DNA of 64,000 nt from Armatimonadota bacterium (GCA_031081715.1 JAVHMA010000002.1:1-64000), one strand, 5' to 3'. Positions 36,561 to 46,118 are shown, counted from the first letter of the stretch. Numbers and translations are program-made. Notes: a model not told the origin generated them from the letters alone.

Positions 36561-38078
36561 TCAAGCGTCCAGGGCCGCCGGGCGGTCGAGGACGCGATAC
36601 CGGACGGCCTCGGCGACATGGGAAGCGGTGACGGCCTGCGCGCCATCCAGGTCTGCGATCGCGCGGGCCGCCCGCAGGACCCGGTTCGTCGCCCGGGCGC
36701 CGAGCATGAGCCGGTCGGCCGCAGCCCGCACCAGGGCCAGGGCGCTCCTGTCCGCGGGCCACCAGGCTTCGGTGCCGCGCGGGGGCGGGTGATCGTTCCA
36801 GGCGGCCCGCCGCTGTGCGGCGCGGGTCGTGGCGGCCAGCACCCGCGCCCGCACCGCCGCGGAGGGTTCCGGCTCTTTGCCGCCTAGCGCACCACCGGCC
36901 GCGGGCCGGGGAACCTCGACGTGCAGGTCGATGCGATCGAGCAGCGGTCCGGACAGGCGCGCCAGATAGCGCTGCACCTGTGCCGGCGTGCAGGTGCACG
37001 GCCGGCGCGGATCGCCGCGATAGCCGCAGGGACAGGGGTTCATCGCGGCCACCAGCGTGCATGCTGCCGGATACCGCACGGTGCCGTGCGAGCGCGCCAC
37101 GACCACCGCGCCGTCTTCCAGGGGCTGGCGGAGTGCTTCGAGCACGTCGCGCCGGAACTCCGGCAGTTCGTCCAGGAACAGGATGCCGCGGTGCGCGAGC
37201 GTCACCTCGCCCGGCCGGCCGGCGCCGCCGATGACCGCTGCGGCGCTCGCGGTATGATGCGGCGAACGGAACGGACGGTGCCAGCGCAGGCCCGCGTGCG
37301 GCGGCAGGCGACCGGCGGCGCTATAGATCTTGGTCACCTCGAGCGCGTCCTCGAGCGCAAGCGGCGGGAGCAACCCGGGCAGGCGTCGCGCGAGCATCGT
37401 CTTGCCGACCCCGGGCGGGCCGACGAGCAGCAGGTTGAGCCCGCCCGCGGCCGCGACCTCGAGCGCGCGCCGGGCCGCCGGCTGCCCCCTGACGTCCGCG
37501 AGGTCGGGGTAGGGGGCTCCCGCCGGCGGCGGGTCGTCGCGCGCCGCCGGCACCGGCGCAAGCGGAGCGCGGCCCGCCAGGTGCTCCACGGCCCCCCGCA
37601 GCGCACCGAGCCCATAGACCGTCACCTCCTCGAGGACGGCCGCCTCGCGCGCGTTCGCCGCGGGCACCAGCACGCCGCGCGCCCCGAGGCCGCGCGCGGC
37701 CTCGGCGGCCGCGAGCGCGCCGGGCACCGGGCGGAGCGTGCCGTCGAGCGCGAGCTCTCCCAGGGCCAGGTAGCCGGTCACCGCGTCGGGCGCGATCTGC
37801 CCGGTGGCCACCAGCAGTGCCAGCGCGATCGGCAGGTCGAACGCCGGGCCCTCCTTGCGCCGGTCGGCGGGTGCCAGATTCACCACGACGCGGCGCGGCG
37901 GTAGGTCGAAGCCGGAGTTGCGGATCGCCGAGCGCACCCGCTCGCGCGCCTCGCAGACCGCGGCGTCGGGCAGCCCGACGATGGCGAACGAGGGCAGGCC
38001 AGGCCCGACGTCCACCTCGACCGACACGGCCAGCGCGTCGAGACCGTCGAGCGTGGCGCTCAACACACTGGCCAGCAT
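36561..38078 (-). CDS. comM: YifB/ComM-family Mg-chelatase-like AAA+ ATPase
   Basis: Helicase-like AAA+ that promotes branch migration in natural transformation. The 505 residues start MLASVLSATLDGLDALAVSVEV and have the LonB-like front domain (GLPSFAIVGLPDAAVCEARERV), Walker A GPPGVGKTMLARRLPGLLPP, Walker B GILFLDELPEF, FRSPHHTASAAAVIGGAGRPGEVTLAH and the zinc segment NPCPCGYRGDP-(CTC). An ATG 27 nt further upstream (38105) would add nine non-family residues and has no SD. It is first in comM-dprA-topA-xerC. The gap to the TRAP gene holds no clear promoter. Confidence 0.95.
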   Translation of the reverse strand: MLASVLSATLDGLDALAVSVEVDVGPGLPSFAIVGLPDAAVCEARERVRSAIRNSGFDLPPRRVVVNLAPADRRKEGPAFDLPIALALLVATGQIAPDAVTGYLALGELALDGTLRPVPGALAAAEAARGLGARGVLVPAANAREAAVLEEVTVYGLGALRGAVEHLAGRAPLAPVPAARDDPPPAGAPYPDLADVRGQPAARRALEVAAAGGLNLLLVGPPGVGKTMLARRLPGLLPPLALEDALEVTKIYSAAGRLPPHAGLRWHRPFRSPHHTASAAAVIGGAGRPGEVTLAHRGILFLDELPEFRRDVLEALRQPLEDGAVVVARSHGTVRYPAACTLVAAMNPCPCGYRGDPRRPCTCTPAQVQRYLARLSGPLLDRIDLHVEVPRPAAGGALGGKEPEPSAAVRARVLAATTRAAQRRAAWNDHPPPRGTEAWWPADRSALALVRAAADRLMLGARATNRVLRAARAIADLDGAQAVTASHVAEAVRYRVLDRPAALDA

Positions 38079-38172
38079 CGCGGCGGGATCGCCTCCCGCC
38101 TGCATCTATCGGAACGCGGGCGTCATCTGTGCGGGGAGGACTGGATCGCGTGGCGCGAGATCAGGCCACCGT

Positions 38173-40134
38173 CTAGGGTGTGCCCCCGGCACCGGCCGGC
38201 GCCGCCGCCGGCGTCGTGCGCGGCCGCAGCCGCTGCGCGACGACCGCCGCCGCGAGCAGGCCCAGCCCGACCACGTCGGTCACCAGGCCCGGCTTGATCA
38301 GCGCGAGCGCCGCGCCGAGCAGTAAGGCCCGCTCCGGCCAGGTCGCTGGCCGCAGCAGGTAGCCGATCACCGCGGCGGCCAGGCACAGCACGCCGATGCT
38401 CCCGGTGAGCAGCGCGAGCGCCGACTCCGTCCACGGCGTCTGCCCGAGCAAGATCTGCGGGCCGTAGACGAACATGTAGGGCACGATGAAGCCGGCAATC
38501 GACAGGCGGGTCGCCTGGATGCCGGTGGCCCACATTGGCGCCTTCGCGATGCTGGCCGCGGCGAACGCCGCCAGCGCGACCGGCGGCGTGACGGCCGAGA
38601 TCACCGCGAAGTAGAACAGGAACATGTGCGCGCCCAGCGGGGTCACGCCCAGCCGGATCAGCGCGGGCGCGAGCACGCTCGCGCCGATCGCGTACGCCGC
38701 GGTCGTCGGCATCCCCATCCCGAGCACGATCGCCACGATCATCGTGGCCCCGAGCGCGAGCAGCAGGTTGTTGCCGGAGATGTTGATCAGCAGCTCGGAG
38801 AACTTGCCGCCCAGCCCGGTGAGCGAGAGCACGCCCACGATGATGCCCGCGGCGGCGCAGGTCGCGCCGATCTCGATGGTGCGCGTGGCGCCGTCCTGCA
38901 TCGCACCGACGATCTTCGGCAGCGTCAACCGGGTGTCCGTGCGCAGCCACGAGAGCACCAGCGTGGCCGCCAGCGCGTAGAGCGCGGCCCGGAACGGCGA
39001 GGCCGCCTGGCCCATGACCAGGTAGAGCAGCAGCACGATGGGCGTCAGCAGGTACCCGTGCCGCCGGAGGATGTCGCCCAACCGGGGAAGCTGCGCCCGC
39101 GGCAACCCGAACAGCCTCGCCTGGGCCGCGTAGAGGTCGATCATCCAGTACGCGGCGACGTAGTAGAGCAGGGCGGGCCCGACCGCGCCGATCGCCACGG
39201 TGGAGTACGGCACGCCGATGATGTCCGCCATCAGGAACGCCGCGGCGCCCATGACCGGCGGGACAATCTGGCCGCCGGTGCTGTTCATCGCCTCGACGCC
39301 GCCGGCCACGGTGGGCGTAAAGCCCGTCGCCTTCATCAGCGGGATGTTGATGACGCCGTCCACCATGACGTTGGCGACCGACGAGCCACTGGCGGTGCCG
39401 AACAAGGCGCTGGTGATGATCGAAACCTTCGCCGGGCCGCCGCGCGTGCCGCCCGCCAGGCCCAGGCCCAGGTTGACGATGAACTTGCCAATGCCCGAGG
39501 CCTCGATGAAGGCGCCGAACAGGATAAACAGGTAGACGTACCGCGCCGAGACCCCCAGCGGCACGCCGTAGATGCCGTTGTCGCTGAACAGGAACGAGAC
39601 CAGCGAATCGTACGAGAACCCCTTGTGGGCGAGCAGCCCGGGCAGGTACGGGCCGGCAAAGACGTAGAGCACGAAGATTCCACAGACGATCGGCAGCACG
39701 AGCCCGGTGGAGCGCCGCACGGCCTCCACCGTGACGATGACGAGCATCGTGCCGACGATCACGTCCTCGCGCGTCGGGAAGACGCCCGCGCGGCCGGTCA
39801 GGTCCTTGAAGGTGGCGAAGAGGTACCAGACGACGATCAGGCTGAAGGCGATCAGCACCCAGTCCACGATCGACGGCCGCACCGCGCCCCGGCGCCCGGG
39901 GATGACCAGGAAGGCCAGCACGAGCACGAAGGTCAGGTGGACCGCGTAGAGCTTCTGCGGGTCGGTCACGACGCCGAAGAACCCGCCGAGCTGGAGGATG
40001 TGGTAGCCGGCCATCGCGACGCCGAGCGCGCGCACCACCACAGACAGAACACCCCGGAGCTCGCGCGTGGCGATCTCCGAGGTGTCCCCGAGTCGGTCGA
40101 CGTCGACGGGCAAGCCGGGCGGTCGTTCGGCCAC
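38173..40134 (-). CDS. TRAP transporter fused permease (4TM/12TM)
   Basis: Secondary transporter membrane component combining the small (DctQ-like) and large (DctM-like) subunits in one 653-residue chain with roughly 16-18 hydrophobic segments. The N-terminal part is the small subunit, and the DctM part is recognised by GVSARYVYLFILFGAFIEASG, GTASGSSVANVMVDGVINIPLMKATGF and GAAAFLMADIIGVPYS. Fused permeases of this type pair with TAXI binding proteins, and one lies 25 nt upstream. The driving ion is usually Na+; substrate not predictable, often C4 acids or amino acids. Confidence 0.92.
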   Translation of the reverse strand: MAERPPGLPVDVDRLGDTSEIATRELRGVLSVVVRALGVAMAGYHILQLGGFFGVVTDPQKLYAVHLTFVLVLAFLVIPGRRGAVRPSIVDWVLIAFSLIVVWYLFATFKDLTGRAGVFPTREDVIVGTMLVIVTVEAVRRSTGLVLPIVCGIFVLYVFAGPYLPGLLAHKGFSYDSLVSFLFSDNGIYGVPLGVSARYVYLFILFGAFIEASGIGKFIVNLGLGLAGGTRGGPAKVSIITSALFGTASGSSVANVMVDGVINIPLMKATGFTPTVAGGVEAMNSTGGQIVPPVMGAAAFLMADIIGVPYSTVAIGAVGPALLYYVAAYWMIDLYAAQARLFGLPRAQLPRLGDILRRHGYLLTPIVLLLYLVMGQAASPFRAALYALAATLVLSWLRTDTRLTLPKIVGAMQDGATRTIEIGATCAAAGIIVGVLSLTGLGGKFSELLINISGNNLLLALGATMIVAIVLGMGMPTTAAYAIGASVLAPALIRLGVTPLGAHMFLFYFAVISAVTPPVALAAFAAASIAKAPMWATGIQATRLSIAGFIVPYMFVYGPQILLGQTPWTESALALLTGSIGVLCLAAAVIGYLLRPATWPERALLLGAALALIKPGLVTDVVGLGLLAAAVVAQRLRPRTTPAAAPAGAGGTP

Positions 40135-40159
40135 GGCCCCCTCCTTCCCGCCCGCCGGG

Positions 40160-41149
40160 CTAGCGCTTCATCTCAGGCGGAATCTGCTCGTCGGTGAGCC
40201 GCACGTTCTGCTCGCGGAAGAAGCGGACCGCGCCCGGGTGCAGTGGCAGCTTCACGTAGAAGATGTTGACCGGCAGCGTCTCGTTGGCGGTCGGGTGCAC
40301 CGTCGCCAGGAACTCGCGGTTGGCGAAGATTGTCCTGACCAGCTCGTAGACGAAGTCCTCGGGCATGTCCTTGTGGACAACCGCGGCGTTGTACATCTGG
40401 ACGGTCGGAATCGGCTGGTCCTGCCCGCGGTAGACGCCGCCTCGAATCGAGGCCCGGGCCAGATAGGGGTAGCGCTCGGTTAGCGTTTCGATCTGCTCGC
40501 GCGTGAAGCCGAAGAACCGCGCGGGCCGAGTGAGCGACGCCTCCACCCACGCGGGCACCGGCACACCGATCACGCCGAAGTTGGCGTCGACCACGCCGTC
40601 GCGCATGGCGGTGGCACCGTCGGCGAACCCCAGGTAGACCACGCGGCGCGGCCTGATGTTGAACAGCTCCAGCACGCGGTCGCCCAGGAACTCCGCCGAG
40701 CCGCCCCGCGGGCCGAGGCTCACGACGCGGCCGCCGAGGTCCGCCACCGACCGGATTGGCGAGTCGCCGCCTACCATCCAGTGGGCGAACGAGGTGTACA
40801 TCGGGAACGCCACGCGGATCGTGTCGATCTTGCGGCCGCGGAACTCGCCGATGCCGTTGAGGGCCTCGTACGCCGGGCCGGTTGTGGTCAGGCCGAGTTC
40901 CAGCTCCTTCGTGTGGGTGAGCTGGACGTTCTGCACGGGCCCTCCGGTGACGCGGTTCGTGGCCGGCAGCCCCATCCGCTCGCTGATGACGCGGGCGTAG
41001 CCGCCCGCGATGACGTGGTAGACGCCCCCGATGGACGCGGAGCCGATGGTCACGCTGCGGGGCCACCCGGGCCTGGGCTGGGCCCCGGCGCTCCCGATGA
41101 ACAGTGCGGCAGCGAACAACAGCACGAGCGCCATGCGCAGTGCCCTCAT
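40160..41149 (-). CDS. TAXI-family TRAP solute-binding protein
   Basis: Periplasmic binding partner of the fused permease. The 329 residues have a signal peptide (MALVLLFAAALFIGSAGAQ, cleavage near residue 23) and the TAXI signature TIGSASIGGVYHVIAGGYARVIS, followed by the TGGPVQNVQLTHTKELELGLTTTGPAYEAL segment and GRVVSLGPRGGSAEFLGDRVLE. GGGAGGGG precedes the ATG. The specificity of this family is broad. It is transcribed away from the haem operon. Confidence 0.93.
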   Translation of the reverse strand: MRALRMALVLLFAAALFIGSAGAQPRPGWPRSVTIGSASIGGVYHVIAGGYARVISERMGLPATNRVTGGPVQNVQLTHTKELELGLTTTGPAYEALNGIGEFRGRKIDTIRVAFPMYTSFAHWMVGGDSPIRSVADLGGRVVSLGPRGGSAEFLGDRVLELFNIRPRRVVYLGFADGATAMRDGVVDANFGVIGVPVPAWVEASLTRPARFFGFTREQIETLTERYPYLARASIRGGVYRGQDQPIPTVQMYNAAVVHKDMPEDFVYELVRTIFANREFLATVHPTANETLPVNIFYVKLPLHPGAVRFFREQNVRLTDEQIPPEMKR

Positions 41150-41464
41150 GTCAACCCCTCCCGGCGACGTTCGGCTGCCGTAGCCTGTTTAGATTCTGCG
41201 CCGACCCGGTGATCCTCCTACCCCGAGGGCCGGGTACGACCCAGGGTAGCGACCGGTCCCGAGCACCGCCATCGGGCCGCGGCCCGATGCTCGCCGCCCG
41301 GCCCGCCGCCGCCCCGTCGGCCCGCGGCCGGGGCGCGGTCGGGCGCCGGCCCGATGGGCGCGGCCGCCCCACCTGTCAGAATGGGGGTGAGCGCGTCGCA
41401 GAGATTCGCAGGATTGCGCAGGATTCCATAGAAACAGGATGGCAGGAATCGTCGTGGGGAATCC
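41150..41464. promoter_or_regulatory. Divergent intergenic region with CAGGAT-type repeats
   Basis: 315 bp between the divergent TAXI gene and the haem operon. The middle is plain GC-rich DNA with local palindromes such as CATCGGGCC / GGCCCGATG and no gene. The haem-proximal end carries four CAGGAT-like units on the plus strand, CAGGATT (41409-41415), CAGGATT (41419-41425), CAGGATG (41435-41441) and CAGGAAT (41443-41449), the first two exactly 10 bp apart. A -10-like TAGAAA sits between units 2 and 3. No strong consensus promoter was found on either strand. Confidence 0.5.
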
Positions 41465-42130
41465 GTGAAGGCCCTCGGAGACCAGGACGCCCGCTGGCTG
41501 TCGCTCGGCGAGGCCGCCTCGCGCCTCGGCGTGGACGAGGCGACACTGCGGCACTGGGCGGACACGGGCCGCATCCGGACGTTCCGCACCCCGGGCGGCC
41601 ACCGCCGGTTCCTGGCCGCCGACCTCGGGGCGCTGCTCCAGCGCGAGACCCCACGCGTCGAGGACCTCGGGCAGCTCGTCGAGCGCCGCAGTGCCAGGGT
41701 GCTGGCGCGCTCGCCGGCCAAGTCCCTGCGCAACCGGCCCTGGTTTCTGGCGTTGGACGCCGCCGCGCGGAAGCGTGCGCGCGGTTACGGCCGCCAGCTG
41801 TTTGGCGCCATCGTCCGCTACATGTCCGAGCCACAGGCGCGGCGCGCGCTGCGCGTGCAGCTGCTGGCGCATGGCCGGCGCTACGGCCGCGAGATCCGCG
41901 GCGCGGGCCTGGGCCCGGCGGAGGCCGCCGAGGCGTTCGGGTTCTTCCGCGGCCTCGTGCTGAAACTGGTCACGGAGCCGCGCGGCCGAGGCGGCATGCT
42001 CGACGAAACCCAGATCCGCACGCTGCTCGAGGTGAGCGGGCTGCTGGACGAGATCTTCGGCGCGATCCTCCACGCGTGGGACAGCGAGGGGAGCGCGCCG
42101 CGCCCGGCGCGGGGAGACGCGGCGCGATGA
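41465..42130 (+). CDS. BldC/MerR-type HTH regulator of the haem operon
   Basis: 221 residues starting at a GTG (GGGGA just upstream). Residues about 12-62 (WLSLGEAASRLGVDEATLRHWADTG, FRTPGGHRRFLAADL) form an excisionase/BldC-type winged helix-turn-helix. The remainder (about 75-215) is a single all-alpha Arg/Leu-rich domain without a recognised ligand pocket and without a B12-binding motif, so it is not a CarH/LitR photoreceptor. The stop overlaps the hemC start (ATGA), so it is co-translated with the haem genes and may control them through the upstream repeats. Confidence 0.85.
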   Translation: MKALGDQDARWLSLGEAASRLGVDEATLRHWADTGRIRTFRTPGGHRRFLAADLGALLQRETPRVEDLGQLVERRSARVLARSPAKSLRNRPWFLALDAAARKRARGYGRQLFGAIVRYMSEPQARRALRVQLLAHGRRYGREIRGAGLGPAEAAEAFGFFRGLVLKLVTEPRGRGGMLDETQIRTLLEVSGLLDEIFGAILHAWDSEGSAPRPARGDAAR

Positions 42131-43035
42131 TCGTGCGAGTCGGCACCCGGGCCAGCGCGCTGGCGCGCGCCCAGACCGCGCGCGTCGCGGCCGCGCTCGG
42201 TGCACAGGGCGTGCGCTGCCGGATCCTCACGATCCAGACCGAAGGTGACCTCCATCCCCGGACGCCGACCGCCGCGCTTGGCGTCGGCGCCTTCGTCAAG
42301 GCGCTGGAGGTGGCGCTGGCCGAGGGCCGCATCGACGCCGCCGTGCACAGCGCGAAGGACCTGCCGGCCCAGGCGCGCGACGACCTCACCCTGGCCGCCT
42401 TCCTGCCGCGCGACGACCCGCGCGACGTGCTGGTGACCCGCACGGGCGCCGACCTCGCCGGTCTCCCGGCAGGAGCGGTTGTCGGCACCGACAGCCCGCG
42501 TCGCCGCGCCTTCCTGCTGGCCACCCGTCCGGACCTGGACGTGCGCGGGGTACGCGGCAACGTGGACACGCGCCTGCGCAGGCTCGACGCGGGGCACCTG
42601 GACGCGCTCGTCCTCGCGGCGGCCGGGCTGGCGCGGCTCGGCCTCGAGGGCCGCGCGACCGAGCGCCTCGACCCGTCGGTCATGCTGCCCGCGGTCGGCC
42701 AGGGCGCCATCGTCGTGCAGACGCGTACCGGATCCGGTCCGCTGGCCGACTGCCTGGCGGCTATTGACCACGCGGCCACGCGCGCGGCCGTCACCGCCGA
42801 ACGCGCGCTGCTGGCTGCGCTCGGCGGCGGCTGCCGCCGGCCGGTCGCCTCCCTCGGCGAGTGCGCCGGCAGCCGGCTCTACCTGGATGCCGCCGTGCTC
42901 GACCCCGACGGCGCGCGGATCGTCCGCGACCGCTTCGAGGGTGACGCCGCGCGGCCCGAGGAGGCCGGCCGCACGCTCGCGCAACGGCTGCTCGGGCTCG
43001 GCGCGGGCGCGATTCTCTACGAGGTGGCGTCGTGA
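42127..43035 (+). CDS. hemC: Porphobilinogen deaminase (hydroxymethylbilane synthase)
   Basis: Joins four porphobilinogens into hydroxymethylbilane. The 302 residues have VGTRASALARAQTARVAAAL, HSAKDLPAQARDD, VRGNVDTRLRRLDAGHLDALVLAAAGL and LGGGCRRPVAS with the cysteine that holds the dipyrromethane cofactor. The usual GTSSLRR motif reads GTDSPRRRA, a mild variation. The stop overlaps the hemD GTG start (GTGA). Confidence 0.96.
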   Translation: MIVRVGTRASALARAQTARVAAALGAQGVRCRILTIQTEGDLHPRTPTAALGVGAFVKALEVALAEGRIDAAVHSAKDLPAQARDDLTLAAFLPRDDPRDVLVTRTGADLAGLPAGAVVGTDSPRRRAFLLATRPDLDVRGVRGNVDTRLRRLDAGHLDALVLAAAGLARLGLEGRATERLDPSVMLPAVGQGAIVVQTRTGSGPLADCLAAIDHAATRAAVTAERALLAALGGGCRRPVASLGECAGSRLYLDAAVLDPDGARIVRDRFEGDAARPEEAGRTLAQRLLGLGAGAILYEVAS

Positions 43036-43844
43036 GGCCTAGCGGTCCGCTCGCCCGACGGCGCGTCCTGGTGACGCGGCCCCGCGCGCAGAGCGGGCCC
43101 CTGGTAGCGCGCCTGCGCGCCCTGGGGGCCGAGGCGATCGCCGTCCCGACCATCGGCATTGCCGGCCCGCGCGCGGGCGGCCCGCTGGACGCGGCGCTGC
43201 GGCGCTTGGCCGACTACGACTGGGTGGTGGTCACCAGCGCCAACGGCGCGCGGGCATGCCGCGTGCGGGCGCGCGCGCTGGGAGCCGACCTGCGCGGGCC
43301 GCGGCCGCGGTGGGCCGCGGTGGGCCCGGCAACCGCACGCGCGCTGCGCGCTGCGGGCGTGGCCGTGGCGATGATGCCCTCGCGGTTCCTGACCGAGGCG
43401 ATCGCCGAGGAAGTGCCGGTGGCCGCCGGCGACCGGGTGCTCCTGCCGCGCACCGAGGCCGCGCCGCCGGGTCTGGCCCAGGCGCTGCGACGCCGGGGCG
43501 CCGTGGTCGACGAGGTGGTGGCCTACCGCACCGTCATCGCGCCGCCGCGGTCGCGACCCCGCCTGCATGCGGCGATCCGCCGCGGGGTGGACGCGGTCGT
43601 GCTCACCAGCCCGTCCACGGTGCACGGCCTGGTCCGACTGCTCGGCGACCGCCGTGGTGCGCTCGGCCGCGCGGCCATCGCGTGCATCGGCCCGGTGACC
43701 GCAACTGCGGCGATCGAGGAAGGCCTGCGGCCGGCCGTTGTGGCCGGCGAGCACACCGTCGACGGACTGCTCGACGCCCTGGTCGCGCACTACACGGCGC
43801 GCCCCCGAGGAGGCAGCCATGCGCGAGACCGCGCGGCGCGGTAA
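43032..43844 (+). CDS. hemD: Uroporphyrinogen-III synthase
   Basis: Cyclises hydroxymethylbilane with ring D inversion. The 270-residue product has the two-domain fold with weak conservation as usual: RRVLVTRPRAQSGPLVARLRALGA at the start, DYDWVVVTSANGARA, and VDAVVLTSPSTVHGLVRLLG. Placement between hemC and hemB confirms the call. Its last 26 nt overlap hemB. GTG start at 43032 with GTGA coupling. Confidence 0.92.
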   Translation: MRPSGPLARRRVLVTRPRAQSGPLVARLRALGAEAIAVPTIGIAGPRAGGPLDAALRRLADYDWVVVTSANGARACRVRARALGADLRGPRPRWAAVGPATARALRAAGVAVAMMPSRFLTEAIAEEVPVAAGDRVLLPRTEAAPPGLAQALRRRGAVVDEVVAYRTVIAPPRSRPRLHAAIRRGVDAVVLTSPSTVHGLVRLLGDRRGALGRAAIACIGPVTATAAIEEGLRPAVVAGEHTVDGLLDALVAHYTARPRGGSHARDRAAR

Positions 43845-44829
43845 GCTCATCCACCGGCCCCGCCGCCTTCGGCGTACCGAGGCCCTGCGTGCCCTGGTGC
43901 GCGAGACGCACCTCAGCCCGACAGGCTTCGTCGCCCCCATGTTCGTGCGGCCCGGCCGCGGTGTGCGCGAGCCGATCGCCTCGCTGCCCGGGGTCGCCCG
44001 GCTGTCCGCCGACGAAGCGGTGCGCGAGGCCGACGCGCTCGCCGCGCTCGGCGTGCGCGCGGTGCTCCTCTTCGGCGTGCCCGACGCAAAAGACGCGCAG
44101 GCCACCGGCGCCTACGCCGACGACGGGGTCGTGCAGCAGGCCGTGCGGCTGCTGCGGCGGCGGTCCCCGGACCTGGTCATCGCGACCGACGTGTGCGCGT
44201 GCGGCTACACGGACCACGGCCACTGCGGCCTGCTCCACGGCGGCGAGCTGGACAACGACGCCACCCTGGACCTGCTCGCCCGGATCGCCGCCTCGCACGC
44301 CGCCGCTGGCGCCGACATCGTCGCGCCCTCGGCCATGATGGACGGCCAGGTCGCCGCGATCCGCGAGGCGCTGGACGCGGCCGGTTTCACCGGGGTAGCG
44401 ATCATGGCCTACGCCGCCAAGCACGCCTCGGCCTTCTACGGCCCGTTCCGCGACGCCGCGGCGTCCGCCCCGCAGTTCGGCGACCGGCGCGGCTACCAGA
44501 TGGACCCGGCCAACGGGCGCGAGGCGCTGCGCGAGGTCGCGCTCGACGTCGCGGAAGGCGCGGACATCGTCATGATCAAGCCAGCCCTGGCCTACCTGGA
44601 CGTGATCAGGGCTGCGCGCGAGGCCGTCAGGCTGCCGGTGGCGGCGTACTGGGTGAGCGGCGAGTACGCCATGCTCAAGGCGGCCGCGGCGAACGGCTGG
44701 CTGGAGGAACGCCGCGCGGTGCTGGAGGTGCTCACCGCGATCCGCCGTGCGGGCGCTGATATCATCATCACCTACGCGGCCGCGGACGCTGCCCGCTGGC
44801 TGGCCGGGCGCGACGGCCCCGCGGTGTGA
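43819..44829 (+). CDS. hemB: Porphobilinogen synthase (delta-aminolevulinate dehydratase), zinc type
   Basis: Condenses two 5-aminolevulinates. The 336 residues from the ATG at 43819 (GAGGAGG just upstream) show the zinc site DVCACGYTDHGHCG with all three cysteines, the Schiff-base lysine in MIKPALAYLDVI, and AKHASAFYGPFRDAA. The three cysteines mark the zinc-dependent rather than the Mg type. The gene starts inside the end of hemD. Confidence 0.97.
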   Translation: MRETARRGKLIHRPRRLRRTEALRALVRETHLSPTGFVAPMFVRPGRGVREPIASLPGVARLSADEAVREADALAALGVRAVLLFGVPDAKDAQATGAYADDGVVQQAVRLLRRRSPDLVIATDVCACGYTDHGHCGLLHGGELDNDATLDLLARIAASHAAAGADIVAPSAMMDGQVAAIREALDAAGFTGVAIMAYAAKHASAFYGPFRDAAASAPQFGDRRGYQMDPANGREALREVALDVAEGADIVMIKPALAYLDVIRAAREAVRLPVAAYWVSGEYAMLKAAAANGWLEERRAVLEVLTAIRRAGADIIITYAAADAARWLAGRDGPAV

Positions 44830-44846
44830 GAGGTACGGTCGGTCCG

Positions 44847-46118
44847 ATGTTGACGCTTGCCGGGGTCAGCTTCCGCACCTCGCCCGTGGCGCTGCGCGAG
44901 CGCGTCGCGCTCCCCGAGCACGCGCTGGCCGCGACCACCGCGGCGCTGCGCGCACGTCCCGGGGTGCGCGAAGCGCTGGTGCTCTCCACGTGCAACCGCA
45001 CGGAGCTCTACGTGGTCGCCGACGACGCGCCCGACGCCGCGGCGCTGGCGGCCTGGCTGGCCGACCGCTGCGGCGTACCGGCCGACGCGCTGCACCCCGC
45101 GCTGTATTTGCGCCACGATGCCGACGCGGTGCGTCACCTGCTGCGTGTGGCCTCGGGGCTCGACTCGATGGTCGTCGGCGAGGCCCAGATCCTGGGCCAG
45201 GTGCGCCGCGCCTATGACGCGGCCCGCGCGGGCGGCGGCCCCGGCGTGGTTCTGCACCGCCTGCTCCAGACCGCGATCACCACGGGCCGGCGCGTGCGGC
45301 GCGAGACCGGCCTGGCGCTGCGCTCGCCCTCGGTGCCGCGCGCGGCGCTGGCGCTGGCCGAGCGACTGATCGGCCCGGTGCGCGGCCGGCGGGTGGCGAT
45401 CGTCGGTGCCGGCGCCATCGCCGGGATCGCAGCGGACGCCTTCGGGGCCGCGGGCGCGGTTATCACCGCCGTGCTCAACCGCACCGCCGGTCCGGCCGAA
45501 GCGCTGGCCGCGCGGGTGGGAGCGGTGGCGCTACCGCTCGACCACGTGGGCGAGGCGGCCGCGGAGGCGACGGTGCTGCTCGCGTGCGTGGGCCCCTCGC
45601 GGCCGGTGGTGACCCGGGCGCGGCTTGCGCCGGCGCTACGCGGGATGCCGCTGTTGATCATCGACCTCGGGGTCCCGCGCGGCGTGGAGCCGGCGGTGGC
45701 CGGCCTACCCGGCGTCACGCTGCGCGTGCTCGACGATCTCTCCGGCGAGGAACTGCAGCCGGGGCTCTCCGGCGAGGGCCGAGAGCGCGCCCGCGCGCTC
45801 ATCGAGGCCGCCGCGGCCAGGTTCGACCGGTGGCTGGCCGCCCGCGAGGCCTCGCCGGTGATCGCCGCGCTTTGCGACCGCGCCGAGGCCATTGTGGACC
45901 TCGAGCTGCGGCGGAACCGCCGCCGGCTGGGCGAGCTGGACGAAGCCCAGCAGCGGGCGGTCCGCGCCGCGGTAGACGCTGTGGTGCGCAAGCTCCTCCA
46001 CCATCCCCTGGTGTCGCTCCGCGAGTCTGCGGCCCGTCGCGACGGCCGCGTACTCGAGGTCGCCAGGGCGCTGTTCGACCTCCCCTCCGGTAACGGCAAG
46101 CCGGGAGCCACAGCATGA
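44847..46118 (+). CDS. hemA: Glutamyl-tRNA reductase
   Basis: Reduces glutamyl-tRNA to glutamate-1-semialdehyde, the committed step of C5-pathway tetrapyrrole synthesis. The 423 residues begin MLTLAGVSFRTSPVALRERV, with the catalytic Cys in LSTCNRTELYVV, then HLLRVASGLDSMVVGEAQILGQV, the NADPH fold VAIVGAGAIAGIA and a C-terminal dimer helix. An earlier GTG (44826) overlapping the hemB stop would add seven non-family residues; the ATG at 44847 is preferred. Confidence 0.96.
   Translation: MLTLAGVSFRTSPVALRERVALPEHALAATTAALRARPGVREALVLSTCNRTELYVVADDAPDAAALAAWLADRCGVPADALHPALYLRHDADAVRHLLRVASGLDSMVVGEAQILGQVRRAYDAARAGGGPGVVLHRLLQTAITTGRRVRRETGLALRSPSVPRAALALAERLIGPVRGRRVAIVGAGAIAGIAADAFGAAGAVITAVLNRTAGPAEALAARVGAVALPLDHVGEAAAEATVLLACVGPSRPVVTRARLAPALRGMPLLIIDLGVPRGVEPAVAGLPGVTLRVLDDLSGEELQPGLSGEGRERARALIEAAAARFDRWLAAREASPVIAALCDRAEAIVDLELRRNRRRLGELDEAQQRAVRAAVDAVVRKLLHHPLVSLRESAARRDGRVLEVARALFDLPSGNGKPGATA

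Noticed and set aside
41465-42130. Reading the haem-operon regulator as a CarH/LitR-type B12 photoreceptor
   Set aside because: The C-terminal domain has no B12-binding motif (no ExxxHx11H pattern or DxHxxG) and is simply helical; only the HTH is shared.
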